Shown here: piece by piece, positions 16,750 to 25,634 of the stretch | Layout of the letters: every line of letters begins with the position of its first letter | Numbering within the stretch: the first letter of the stretch is position 1 | Source: Burkholderiaceae bacterium | Lineage (GTDB): Bacteria; Pseudomonadota; Gammaproteobacteria; Burkholderiales; Burkholderiaceae | Assembly (NCBI GenBank): GCA_027486025.1 | Contig: JAIXPY010000122.1 | Coordinates: 1 to 36,228, forward strand | Direction of reading: 5' to 3' | DNA: 36,228 bases | Program-made: the position numbers and the translations under genes | The notes under the pieces: generated by a model | The model's database searches: none | What the model saw: the letters and a program-made list of their open reading frames with translations, nothing else | What the model was told of the DNA's origin: nothing

Positions 16750-16875
16750 TTAATTGGCTTGCGGTACATATGCTTTTTTGAGCTGCCACCGCGTTACATT
16801 GCTCGTTAACATGGGTTGACTCAGCTTCGCCGTCACGGAGCCAACATGATCATTGGCAAAATGCTCCTTGCCCAT
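16750..16875 (-). CDS. Possible 41-aa small protein or relic
   Basis: ATG preceded by GGAGGCGGTG; MGKEHFANDHVGSVTAKLSQPMLTSNVTRWQLKKAYVPQAN*; not in the supplied ORF track (short). Confidence 0.35.
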   Translation of the reverse strand: MGKEHFANDHVGSVTAKLSQPMLTSNVTRWQLKKAYVPQAN

Positions 16876-17029
16876 CACCGCCTCCGTTTGGTTTAATTAA
16901 ACTATAACGGCGTCTATTAGACTGTGGGTAGTCCACCTTAACAAAGTGTCTGTAAAACCGGGTTTAGCTCAATCCTGGAAAATGGGCGCTAGCGTATTAA
17001 TGATTGAGTGGCACTATAGCCATTTATAG

Positions 17030-17152
17030 GTAATACAGGCTATTGAACAATTGTGTGGGGCAAATCCTAAAAAGCAAATTGAGGCTGATAGTAGGGCGGG
17101 TGACATTTATCCCAGCAAAAAGCGGGCTCAAAAACAGCAATTGGCTGCTTAG
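17030..17152 (+). pseudogene. Possible C-terminal gene fragment
   Basis: Open frame without credible start: VIQAIEQLCGANPKKQIEADSRAGDIYPSKKRAQKQQLAA*. Confidence 0.3.
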
Positions 17153-17177
17153 AAGGACAAAGCTAGACTTTAAATAA

Positions 17178-17209
17178 AAGTTCCAAAAAGGAACTTATAG
17201 CGCTATAAT
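17178..17209 (+). promoter_or_regulatory. Candidate promoter/operator of the ParD/RelE-like TA operon
   Basis: AAGTTCC-AAAAA-GGAACTT (17178-17196), TTATAGCGCTATAA palindrome, TATAAT -10 (17204-17209). Confidence 0.6.
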
Positions 17210-17233
17210 GGAACCAGCTAATGGAGAACCATC

Positions 17234-17443
17234 ATGTCTATTAACGTGAAATTGTCAGAAAACCTCGTAGAGCAAGCCAAAGTGTTTGGAAGCGTTGAGC
17301 ATCGCTCAGTGCCCAAGCAAATTGAGTATTGGTCGCAAATTGGCAAGATTGCCCAAGAAAACCCAGACTTACCATTTTCGTTGATTCGGGAGATCTTGAT
17401 TGCAGATCAAGAGCCAGTCATTGGTGAATACATTTTTAGTTAA
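17234..17443 (+). CDS. ParD-like antitoxin
   Basis: 69 aa; MSINVKLSENLVEQAKVFGSVEHRSVPKQIEYWSQIGKIAQENPDLPF; TAATG overlap with downstream toxin. Confidence 0.82.
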   Translation: MSINVKLSENLVEQAKVFGSVEHRSVPKQIEYWSQIGKIAQENPDLPFSLIREILIADQEPVIGEYIFS

Positions 17444-17721
17444 TGCGTTTACTGATTACAGCCAGCTTTGCAAGGGCTATAAAAAAACTGCACGCCCCGC
17501 AAAAGCTAGAGTTAGATCATGCGCTTAAACTGATTGCCAAAGATCCCATTATTGGTGAGGCAAAAGTAGGCGATTTGCTGGGAGTGTATGTTTATAAATT
17601 TAGACTGTCTCAGCAACAGGTTTTATTGGCTTATCGAATTGTGGATCAAGAAAGTATTAAGCTGTTAACGTCTGGCCCGCATGAAAATTTCTATCGGGAT
17701 TTAAAGCGCCAAGGCGAGTAG
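17443..17721 (+). CDS. RelE/ParE-superfamily toxin
   Basis: 92 aa; ITASFARAIKKLHAPQKLELDHALKLIAKDP...LLAYRIVDQESIKLLTSGPHENFYRDLKRQ. Confidence 0.85.
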   Translation: MRLLITASFARAIKKLHAPQKLELDHALKLIAKDPIIGEAKVGDLLGVYVYKFRLSQQQVLLAYRIVDQESIKLLTSGPHENFYRDLKRQGE

Positions 17722-17908
17722 CTCTTAAATCTCAAAGGCCTTCCTTAAATAGGGATCAATATCCCTTTTAGCAAGAAGCCACTAATCGTTGGAATGAATA
17801 ATCCACCATCTTGGTATTGTCGATAATCTGTACCGTAATAGAGCCTTTTCTTCTTTATCAGCACTGCTGCTAATGCATCATTAAATGAGCCATAGGTTCC
17901 GATAAGTA

Positions 17909-18091
17909 TTAATGCAGAGTATGAATTATTGGATCAATGTAATGCTCTAAAGGTTTTGATATTGGATAGCTTTCTAATTGATTGAGGGTGGTTTTGGCGG
18001 TCTGGATCTTTTGCCGAGTTCGTTAAGCCTTGACTGCTGCTTGCGCTCGTTTAGCCTGATCTTTAAGGGCTTTGATTCTCGCCTGTGCTGG
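17909..18091 (-). pseudogene. Decayed gene fragment with an in-frame stop
   Basis: Minus frame reads PHPAQARIKALKDQAKRAQAAVKA*RTRQKIQTAKTTLNQLESYPISKPLEHYIDPIIHTLH*; the internal TAA (18023-18025) is the only interruption. Confidence 0.5.
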
Positions 18092-18101
18092 GTGGGGATT
18101 G

Positions 18102-18241
18102 CCTGGGCAGTCCCGGCGGATGACGCATTTATAGCTCAGCTTTTGTTCTTTAAGAACATTGCAGTCACCGGCGGTTTATTGATGCTAGCTTCATCGGGCG
18201 CTGGCTTTATTAGCTTCGATAGCCTCAGGGCTAAAGGATAG
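18102..18241 (+). pseudogene. 3' fragment of a DoxX-like gene (paralogue of 13739-14149)
   Basis: WAVPADDAFIAQLLFFKNIAVTGGLLMLASSGAGFISFDS vs FWAAPADAAFIAQLLFFKNIAVIGGLLVLASCGAGKFSIDG in the intact DoxX. Confidence 0.85.
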
Positions 18242-18393
18242 CAACTTACATCGATTGAACTAGAGTTAGGCAGCCTTGGCTATAGTAGGACTTTCTGTTC
18301 TCATATGCAGCATGACTAAATCGCCATAGAATGGTCATAGAAATATGAAATAGACGCCAAGAGGCAGGTGCACCATTTACACTAGGTCAACAT

Positions 18394-18825
18394 ATGCATG
18401 ATTTATCAGTATCCAATCCAATCAGTGGCGATGAACTGGTTGCTGCCCTCAATGAATTGCTGGAGGCGGAGCGGGCTGGCGCTCGAGTGGCTCTAGAAAC
18501 AGCCAATCAAATAAAGGGTCATGACTTAGCGCCCTTAGTCGTTGAGATTCAGCAAGATGAAGTGCGTTGGTGCAAGATGCTTCTGGGGGTTATTGGATCG
18601 CTTGGTCATTCGCCATCCACTATCACAGGCGATTTTTATGAAAAAGCCATTGCCATTGAAGAGCTCAAGGAGCGTTTACTCTTTTTGAACCGAGGCCAGG
18701 GCTGGGTAGTGCGTCGCCTAGAAAAACTAATTCCACGAATTCAAGAGTCAAATATTCGTTCCCAGCTACAAGCGATGCTGGATGCGCACATCCAGAATAT
18801 TCAACGTGTCGAGGAGGGCGTTTAG
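18394..18825 (+). CDS. DUF6306-like/ferritin-like-fold protein
   Basis: 143 aa helical: ELVAALNELLEAERAGARVALETANQIKGHDLAPLVVEIQQDEVRWCKMLLGVIGSLG. Confidence 0.6.
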   Translation: MHDLSVSNPISGDELVAALNELLEAERAGARVALETANQIKGHDLAPLVVEIQQDEVRWCKMLLGVIGSLGHSPSTITGDFYEKAIAIEELKERLLFLNRGQGWVVRRLEKLIPRIQESNIRSQLQAMLDAHIQNIQRVEEGV

Positions 18826-18838
18826 TGGATGGTTGATC

Positions 18839-18868
18839 TCAGGCTCAAGTTCTGGTGGGTGCACCAAC
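18839..18868 (+). repeat. Degenerate tRNA 3' end
   Basis: CTCAGGCTCAAGTTCTGGTGGGTGCACCAA resembles tRNA CCCAGGTTCAAGTCCTGGTGGGCCCACCAA. Confidence 0.6.
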
Positions 18869-19532
18869 AAAATCAGGTGTGTACCGGACGCATGCTTTAC
18901 ACATCTACTTTTGCTTCCCCAGCACCTAGGGGCCTTATGGGTTTTATAGGCCAATACCAATAGATTATCGTATTTGAGTATTGAGGAACTGGTATCACCT
19001 AGTTACCGTTGCCACCTGGAGTAGATTGGTTTCGGGGGGCATTCAAACAGCATCTAGTTGCGTCATGAAAAGTAGTAAGGATTTTGTGGGAATACTATTT
19101 CTTACGTCATCCATAACTTAAAATTATGTAAGAAAGTACAGATTTTTATGTGAGACGGCATCTGAATTCTCATTTAAAAATCGTACATATAGACGATTTA
19201 ACGTATTTTGAGCAAGCGTAATATAGCTAATGCAGTCTTAATTAGATAAATTCACCACCCACTTTATTGATTATCTTTGGCAATCAGCGCTGATTCAAGC
19301 CGGGTTTAATCGCAAAACAGCTTCCTCCAATCAAAAACTTTTTTAATCTATAACTTTATATATTGATTTTGCTCAGCACGGAGTAGGTTTGTAGGATCGC
19401 CGCCATTTTAGGCTGGTAAAGTAAAAAATCCTGAATCGATTGCAGTTTAGAAGCATAGGGGACATGGCTTTGCTGGCTGAATAATAAAGATCGTTATTAT
19501 CTTAATTCGGTCATTTTATGAGCTCATGCATG

Positions 19533-19589
19533 ATGCGTTCGCAATGCGAACGCAATGCTAGAAAAATGCGAACGCATTGCGAACGCATT
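19533..19589. repeat. GCGAACGC-rich inverted/direct repeat
   Basis: 16-bp inverted repeat ATGCGTTCGCAATGCG (19533-19548) / CGCATTGCGAACGCAT (19573-19588); direct repeat GCGAACGCATT x2 (19568-19589). Confidence 0.9.
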
Positions 19590-19592
19590 GCT

Positions 19593-19641
19593 ACCAGTCA
19601 CCAGTCACCAGACTCCATACTCCAGTCTCCAATCATCAATC
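19593..19641 (+). repeat. Heptameric tandem repeat, 7 units
   Basis: ACCAGTC ACCAGTC ACCAGAC TCCATAC TCCAGTC TCCAATC ATCAATC. Confidence 0.88.
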
Positions 19642-19873
19642 CGATGGTAGTAAAGCGTATAGGCAACTTTTCGATGTAGTCCTCCAGTTCCTCACCTTTT
19701 TCGCTGGGCTGGGCTCTTGCGCTTGCGGAACTGAATCGGGTAGGATTCGATACATGAGCAATTATTTCAATACCAAGGCACCTGCCGCCTGCCGAGCAGA
19801 AATCGATCGCCAAGCACCTGCCATCTTGAATCAATTCATTGCCAGCGCAATCTATTAAAAGCGAATCCCTAAG

Positions 19874-21259
19874 ATGCCTTTGCCTCCAGCAGTGATTACA
19901 GGATTACAAACTTTACTTGGTGGGCGTTTTAGTCAGGCAAAAGCGGTGAGAGACCACCATGCTCGAGACGAGTCTCCTTATCCCGAATTAGCCCCAGATG
20001 CGGTGGCGTTTGTGCGGACCAATGAAGAGGTTGCTGGTGTAGTTAAGCTGTGCAATGCCCATCACGTGCCCTTGGTAGCCTATGGTGCGGGATCCTCCCT
20101 AGAGGGGCATATATTGCCGATTCATGGTGGAATATGCCTCGATTTAAGTCAAATGAATGCCATTTTAGACATTGCGCCCGATGATTTTCTGGTGACGGTT
20201 CAGGCTGGCGTGCGGCGCAAGCAACTCAACCTCGAGATGAAAGAGCACGGTTTGTTCTTCCCGGTAGATCCTGGGGCCGATGCCAGTATCGGTGGAATGT
20301 GCGCCACTCGGGCCTCTGGTACGAATGCGGTGCGCTACGGCACCATGCGAGAAAATGTTGTAGCTTTAACGGTAGTCACTGCGACTGGCGACATCATTCG
20401 GGTCGGTTCGCGCGCACGTAAATCAGCAGCTGGGTATGATCTGACGCGGCTGTTGATTGGCAGCGAAGGCACGCTGGGAATCATGACGGAAATCACCTTA
20501 AAGCTCTACCCATTGCCTGAGGCCATTTCTGCTGCAACCTGCGTCTTTCCGTCGGTGAATGCTGCGGTTCAAGCGGTGATTGCCATTATTCAATATGGAA
20601 TTCCGATTGCGCGCGTTGAGTTGGTCGATGAAACTGCGATTGCAGCGATTAATCACTATTCCAAGCTGAGCCTGCAGGAGAAGCCCACACTATTTTTTGA
20701 GTTTCACGGCTCACCGCGCGGCGTTCAAGAACAAGCTGAAACTACCCAAGCGCTTTGCCTCGACTACGGCGGTAGTGGTTTTGAGTGGTCCGCTAATCCA
20801 GAAGATCGAACTAGGCTCTGGCAGGCTAGGCACAACGCCTATTACGCGTGCTTACAACTGCAAGCCGGTGCACGCATCCTCAATACGGATATTTGTGTGC
20901 CGATTTCCAAGTTAGCCTACTGCATTGATCGGGCGCGCGATACGCTCAATCAATCCCATTTAAAGAGCGCCATACTGGGCCATGTGGGCGATGGTAATTT
21001 TCATGCCTTGATCATCATTGATCCCAATCGCCCAGAAGATATGCAGGAAGCAGAGCGCTTAAATCACTGCATTGTGCAAGATGCTTTAAGTGTAGGCGGA
21101 ACATGTACGGGGGAGCATGGGGTAGGCATGCATAAAATTCAATTTATGCTGCAAGAGCATGGTGCTGATGCAATTGAATGCATGCGTGCAATCAAAGCCG
21201 TATTTGATCCCAACAACATCCTCAATCCAGGAAAAATGCTACCTGCTCCATCGCTATAA
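19874..21259 (+). CDS. FAD-binding oxidase, GlcD/D-lactate dehydrogenase (cytochrome) family
   Basis: 461 aa; PLVAYGAGSSLEGH, GADASIGGMCATRASGTNAVRYGTMRENV, GEHGVGMHK. Confidence 0.93.
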   Translation: MPLPPAVITGLQTLLGGRFSQAKAVRDHHARDESPYPELAPDAVAFVRTNEEVAGVVKLCNAHHVPLVAYGAGSSLEGHILPIHGGICLDLSQMNAILDIAPDDFLVTVQAGVRRKQLNLEMKEHGLFFPVDPGADASIGGMCATRASGTNAVRYGTMRENVVALTVVTATGDIIRVGSRARKSAAGYDLTRLLIGSEGTLGIMTEITLKLYPLPEAISAATCVFPSVNAAVQAVIAIIQYGIPIARVELVDETAIAAINHYSKLSLQEKPTLFFEFHGSPRGVQEQAETTQALCLDYGGSGFEWSANPEDRTRLWQARHNAYYACLQLQAGARILNTDICVPISKLAYCIDRARDTLNQSHLKSAILGHVGDGNFHALIIIDPNRPEDMQEAERLNHCIVQDALSVGGTCTGEHGVGMHKIQFMLQEHGADAIECMRAIKAVFDPNNILNPGKMLPAPSL

Positions 21260-21366
21260 AATCCCTATGGCTCGAGTATCATGAAATGATGGTATTTAAT
21301 GTAATCAAAGAATTTCATCAACAGAAGCGGTTTAAATGAAATTTACCTCTTTTTTATAAAACACCG

Positions 21367-22488
21367 ATGAGAGAAATGATGATTAAAAAAATAGTAGCTG
21401 CATCCGTTTCTATTACCTTGGCAATCGCCCCTATGGCAAGTTATGCGTGCACCGCTGTCAATATCGTCGCAAAAGATGGTTCAGTTGTAGCAGGAAGAAC
21501 CATGGAATGGGCTTTTGATATGAAGTGGGAGCTCACCGCAAATCCGAAGGGAACTCCCATTTCCCTCAGCGCCCCAACTTCACTGAAGCTGCCAGCAACA
21601 ATCTTGCCTAGTAAATATGCATTTGTCGCAATTGCACCCGGCGTTTTGGCGGGTCCTCCTGCCTATCTCGAAGGTCAAAACGATGCAGGTCTTGCCATTA
21701 GCGGAAATTTTTTGCCCGGTTTCACTGAATACCAAACCGTTACCCCGCAAGATAAAAACTATGTTTCTATCTTGAACTTAGGTGGTTTCATATTAGGTAT
21801 GTTTAGTACGGTGAAAGAGTTGCGAAGCGAGCTCCCTAAATATAAGGTGTGGTTTGATCCCAGCGAAGTCAAAGGTTTGCCAACTCCACCTTGGTTGCAT
21901 CTGGTATTAACCGATCGTGGTGGCGACAGTATTATTGTTGAGTTTGTTAAGGGTCAAATGGTGATCCACGACAATATTGCAGGGGTTTTGACCAATGCAC
22001 CTACCTATGACTGGCATCTGAATAATGTACGCAATTATTTGTCACTCACAACTACACCAACAGCAGCAGTAACTGTAGGTAAGACCAACGTCACTGAGCT
22101 TGGTCAGGGCGGGGGTTTGCTTGGTTTACCAGCAGATTACACTCCGCCATCGCGCTTCGTCAGGGCAGCCTATCTAAAGCAGTTTGCCTATCAGCCCAGT
22201 AATAGCGCTGAAGCGATGCAAGCCACGGGTCATATTCTGAACAACGTAGATATTCCGGTTGGCGTGGCTCGCTCTTCTGATGGCAAGCAAGTTTTTTCTG
22301 ATTACACGCAGTGGGTCAATATCAAAGACCTAAAGAATAATCGGATGAAAATTGCGAACTATGCAAATCGCACGAACTTCATTGAAATTAATCTGAATGA
22401 AGTATTTAAGTCCGGAAAATCGAAGACCTGGCAGGTTGATAAGTTGCCGTACCCTAAGAATGACCTAACAGTAGAGTTCTTAAAATAA
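21367..22488 (+). CDS. Secreted linear-amide C-N hydrolase (choloylglycine hydrolase/penicillin V acylase family, Ntn)
   Basis: 373 aa; signal peptide then SYACTAVNIVAKDGSVVAGRTMEWAFD with Cys nucleophile exposed after cleavage. Confidence 0.92.
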   Translation: MREMMIKKIVAASVSITLAIAPMASYACTAVNIVAKDGSVVAGRTMEWAFDMKWELTANPKGTPISLSAPTSLKLPATILPSKYAFVAIAPGVLAGPPAYLEGQNDAGLAISGNFLPGFTEYQTVTPQDKNYVSILNLGGFILGMFSTVKELRSELPKYKVWFDPSEVKGLPTPPWLHLVLTDRGGDSIIVEFVKGQMVIHDNIAGVLTNAPTYDWHLNNVRNYLSLTTTPTAAVTVGKTNVTELGQGGGLLGLPADYTPPSRFVRAAYLKQFAYQPSNSAEAMQATGHILNNVDIPVGVARSSDGKQVFSDYTQWVNIKDLKNNRMKIANYANRTNFIEINLNEVFKSGKSKTWQVDKLPYPKNDLTVEFLK

Positions 22489-22499
22489 GCTAGTTCACT

Positions 22500-22526
22500 A
22501 AACCGCCTTCGGGCGGTTTTTCTTTT
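22500..22526 (+). terminator. Rho-independent terminator
   Basis: AACCGCC-TTCG-GGCGGTT followed by TTTCTTTT. Confidence 0.9.
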
Positions 22527-22695
22527 GTACCATAAAGCAGGATGGACTCAATTAATCCTCGGGTATACCTAAGATATTCGAATCTATGGCGCCCAAAAAT
22601 ACAATCTCGTAAAAAATAATTCGATAAAATTTATATCTGAAATGATAATTCTCTACATTAAGCAAGAGCCCCCTCATTGATAAGGCATTACATAA

Positions 22696-23490
22696 ATGAA
22701 ATTATTTACAAAAATTCTGTTTGTTCTTCCAATCGCACTCACAAACCAGTTGGCATTAGCTCAAGCTAGCGCTGATATATCCCCGATTCCTAAAGTCTCA
22801 GACGAGTGGCGCTTTGAGGTAACCCCCTACTTATGGGGTACCGGCATTCGTGGCACCGTTAATCTGAATAATGAGCTTGCTAGGTCTGCTGACATGTCGA
22901 CTAGCAATGTACTCAGTAACCTGAAGTCCGGCGGCATGATCGCTGCTGAAGCGCACAAAGGTAAGTGGGGCATCATGGGTGACCTTATCTCCGCCACCTT
23001 GCAAAATTCAGGATCGGTGCCGGTTGAGGGCGGCGTAGCTACGGTTGCAGACAGGATTACCTTGCAGCAAACCATCTTAACAGGCGCCTTTACATATACG
23101 CTGGCCAATACCAAAGATGCTTACGTTGATGCCTTGCTTGGCGTGCGGGCGATTGATATCACCGCCACTCTGGCTTTGAATGTCGACGGGTTTCCTTTGC
23201 AGCGCTCAATTTCAAAGAAAACTTCCACAGTTGATCCCATTATTGGTGCCAAGGGCCGTTACCGGATCGCAGACTCTTCTTGGTACATCCCCTTCTATGG
23301 CGACATTGGTAGTGGCGGCGGCACCACGAACGTAACCTGGCAGGCTATGGCTGGCGTTGGTAAGACATTTAATAAAGTGGTGGATGCCTCTTTAACCTAT
23401 CGCGCCCTGTATTACGACATGAAGGATGGTGGTGTGCTTGCAAAAACCACCATGCTTGGACCGCAGATTGCGGTGACATTTAAATTCTAA
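22696..23490 (+). CDS. Outer-membrane beta-barrel-like protein
   Basis: 264 aa; signal peptide; alternating barrel strands; C-terminal ...GPQIAVTFKF. Confidence 0.7.
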   Translation: MKLFTKILFVLPIALTNQLALAQASADISPIPKVSDEWRFEVTPYLWGTGIRGTVNLNNELARSADMSTSNVLSNLKSGGMIAAEAHKGKWGIMGDLISATLQNSGSVPVEGGVATVADRITLQQTILTGAFTYTLANTKDAYVDALLGVRAIDITATLALNVDGFPLQRSISKKTSTVDPIIGAKGRYRIADSSWYIPFYGDIGSGGGTTNVTWQAMAGVGKTFNKVVDASLTYRALYYDMKDGGVLAKTTMLGPQIAVTFKF

Positions 23491-23510
23491 TCATGAGATA
23501 CATTTCTTTT

Positions 23511-24359
23511 ATGAGCACCTTCAAGACCATTCAGGCTGCTGTAGTGGTAGCCACTCTCTCGACCGGTGCCGCATTCGCACAAGAGGCAAAGCCAAGCACC
23601 GTGCCAGCCCCTAGCGGCGCAGTCGATAAGGTCGGTATTGCTAAAAAATTAGCCAATCCAATTGCCAACATGATTTCTGTGCCATTGCAATATGAGTTCA
23701 GTCGCGGAGTTGGGGCAACCCAGGGCGGCTCAGAGCAGACCCTCTTGTTTCAGCCAGTCATGCCCTTTAATTTGGGCGGCGGTGATACCTTTATTGTTCG
23801 TCCGATTGTGGCTGGGGTTCGGGAGGTCAATGTCCAAGGTGCCAGTGGACAGCCTTATTCTGGTTATGGTATTGCAAACGTCACCATCGAATCCTTTTAC
23901 GCACCCAATACCAATTCGTCTTGGATTTGGGGTGTTGGCCCCTATGCTGTCTCCCCAGTGAGTAATAGTGGTAAGTTTGGTTCGCAGCAAACGGGTCTCG
24001 GTGCAACTGGTGTGGTTCTCAATCGTGCTGGTCCTTGGACTTATGGATTGCTGGGCTATCAGTCTTGGAGCGTTGGCGGCAATCCTGACTTCGGTACGCA
24101 AAATAACCTCTATGGCCAGCCGTTTGTTGCCTACACTACAAAAGATGCATTGACCGTTACCGCCAATATGGAGGCACTTTACAACTACGATACGCGCCGC
24201 ACCTCAAACCCACTATATGTTGGCGCCTCTAAATTAATGGTGATTGGTGGCGTACCATTTTCGTTTGGTGCAGGCCCCATGTACTACGTCAGTAATACGC
24301 CCGGCGGCCCATCCGGCTGGGGTGCTCGTGCCACTGCAACCGTGGTGATTCTGAAGTAA
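23511..24359 (+). CDS. Outer-membrane barrel/transporter-like protein (start possibly 23493)
   Basis: Signal peptide MSTFKTIQAAVVVATLSTGAAFAQE; IANMISVPLQYEFSRGVG..., barrel-like periodicity. Confidence 0.65.
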   Translation: MSTFKTIQAAVVVATLSTGAAFAQEAKPSTVPAPSGAVDKVGIAKKLANPIANMISVPLQYEFSRGVGATQGGSEQTLLFQPVMPFNLGGGDTFIVRPIVAGVREVNVQGASGQPYSGYGIANVTIESFYAPNTNSSWIWGVGPYAVSPVSNSGKFGSQQTGLGATGVVLNRAGPWTYGLLGYQSWSVGGNPDFGTQNNLYGQPFVAYTTKDALTVTANMEALYNYDTRRTSNPLYVGASKLMVIGGVPFSFGAGPMYYVSNTPGGPSGWGARATATVVILK

Positions 24360-24376
24360 TTTCTTCCTTTATTTAT

Positions 24377-24700
24377 TCATGCGAATAGATCGCCGTGTTT
24401 CTCAGCCCCAGAATTGATTAAGGTCAGCTGTTTAACCTCGCAGGAGATCACCCAGTCTTTGACTGTCGCTTTCATATTCAGGTAATGCGCTGATGCGCGA
24501 TGGGCATCCACTGCCTTTTTATCGTGATAAATCTCATAGAGGTAAAACACAGTGGGATTGTTTTCATCTCGGCATACGTCAAAGCGATCGCATCTCGGTT
24601 CATTGTTGAGTGATGCCTGTGCATTGATGAGGATTGCCGTTTCAAAGTCCGATACCCATTGTTCATGAATAACAAATGTGACCGATAGAACTTCAGGCAT
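24377..24700 (-). CDS. Antibiotic biosynthesis monooxygenase (ABM) domain protein (start revised from 24799)
   Basis: SLNNEPRCDRFDVCRDENNPTVFYLYEIYHDKKAVDAHRASAHY: LsrG/ABM pattern. Confidence 0.85.
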   Translation of the reverse strand: MPEVLSVTFVIHEQWVSDFETAILINAQASLNNEPRCDRFDVCRDENNPTVFYLYEIYHDKKAVDAHRASAHYLNMKATVKDWVISCEVKQLTLINSGAEKHGDLFA

Positions 24701-24758
24701 AGCGTGACCTCTTATGAGTGTGTATGAAGGCGGCGTATCCAATTGCCGGATTCCTGGA

Positions 24759-25634
24759 TCATCTTGCCTCGATTTGGGATTTTGGTGGGGGGCTTGCATG
24801 GTGATTCCAGATCAGCCAGGCACCGGATGAGGCAATCAGCGCCATACCAACAAAACTCCATCCATCTGGAAGTTCATGAAAGATAAAGTAACCGTAGGCA
24901 ATTGCCCAAATTAACTGCAAAAATACTAGTGGCGTTAGTTTATGTGGGCGCATTTGGTAGAAAGCCAGCACCACAAGCAGGTGGGCTAAACCGCCCAGCA
25001 GGCCCAATAGCGCAAATAGTACCCAAGCCGTTATCGATAAATTGGGAAGTGGCTCTGCAAATGGCAGCAGTGCACTCGCCAGTGCCAGCCCAACCAGGCC
25101 ACTATAAAAGAAGGTAGTGTAGGCCGAATCGCGCGTCAGCTTTCGGGTGATGAGCTGGAAGATGGCATTCACCAAAGCCATCAGCACCAGCAGCAGGGCG
25201 GCCCAGTGGTAAATAGCTGTACCAGGCCTGGCGATCAATAAGATGCCCATAAAGCCGACCCCTGCAATGAGCCATTCCTTTAATCCGACTTCTTCTCCCA
25301 GGATTGGTTTAGATAGAATCGCCACCCAAATTGGCGCCGTAAATGTAATGGAGGAGGCTTCTGCTAAGGGCAGCCAGTAGAGGCCTGCAAAAAATAAGCT
25401 TGATGTCGCCACCAGCAAAACAGAGCGAAACAGCTGGAGTTGAAGGTGGCTGGTCTTCCAAAAATGGGATCCCAAGAAGTACCAGGCAACCGGTACTGCC
25501 AATAAACATTGGCCAAAAAAACGGGACCAAACGACGGCAATGAGATTGGTTTCTTGAACCAGTATTTTGGCAATGGCATCAAGGGTAGCAAATAAAATAC
25601 CACTGAGTATGAATAGGAAGACGGGTGACTTCAT
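24759..25634 (-). CDS. EamA/DMT-family transporter
   Basis: 291 aa, ~10 TM; SGILFATLDAIAKILVQ...FTAPIWVAILSKPILGEEVGLKEW. Confidence 0.92.
   Translation of the reverse strand: MKSPVFLFILSGILFATLDAIAKILVQETNLIAVVWSRFFGQCLLAVPVAWYFLGSHFWKTSHLQLQLFRSVLLVATSSLFFAGLYWLPLAEASSITFTAPIWVAILSKPILGEEVGLKEWLIAGVGFMGILLIARPGTAIYHWAALLLVLMALVNAIFQLITRKLTRDSAYTTFFYSGLVGLALASALLPFAEPLPNLSITAWVLFALLGLLGGLAHLLVVLAFYQMRPHKLTPLVFLQLIWAIAYGYFIFHELPDGWSFVGMALIASSGAWLIWNHHASPPPKSQIEAR

Noticed and set aside
19533-19641. Possible CRISPR array
   Set aside because: Repeat units are 7-11 bp and contiguous, without unique spacers; no cas genes in the window.
19577-19858. 93-aa plus ORF and 78-aa minus ORF over the heptamer array
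   Set aside because: Driven by tandem-repeat DNA; no coherent protein composition or RBS.
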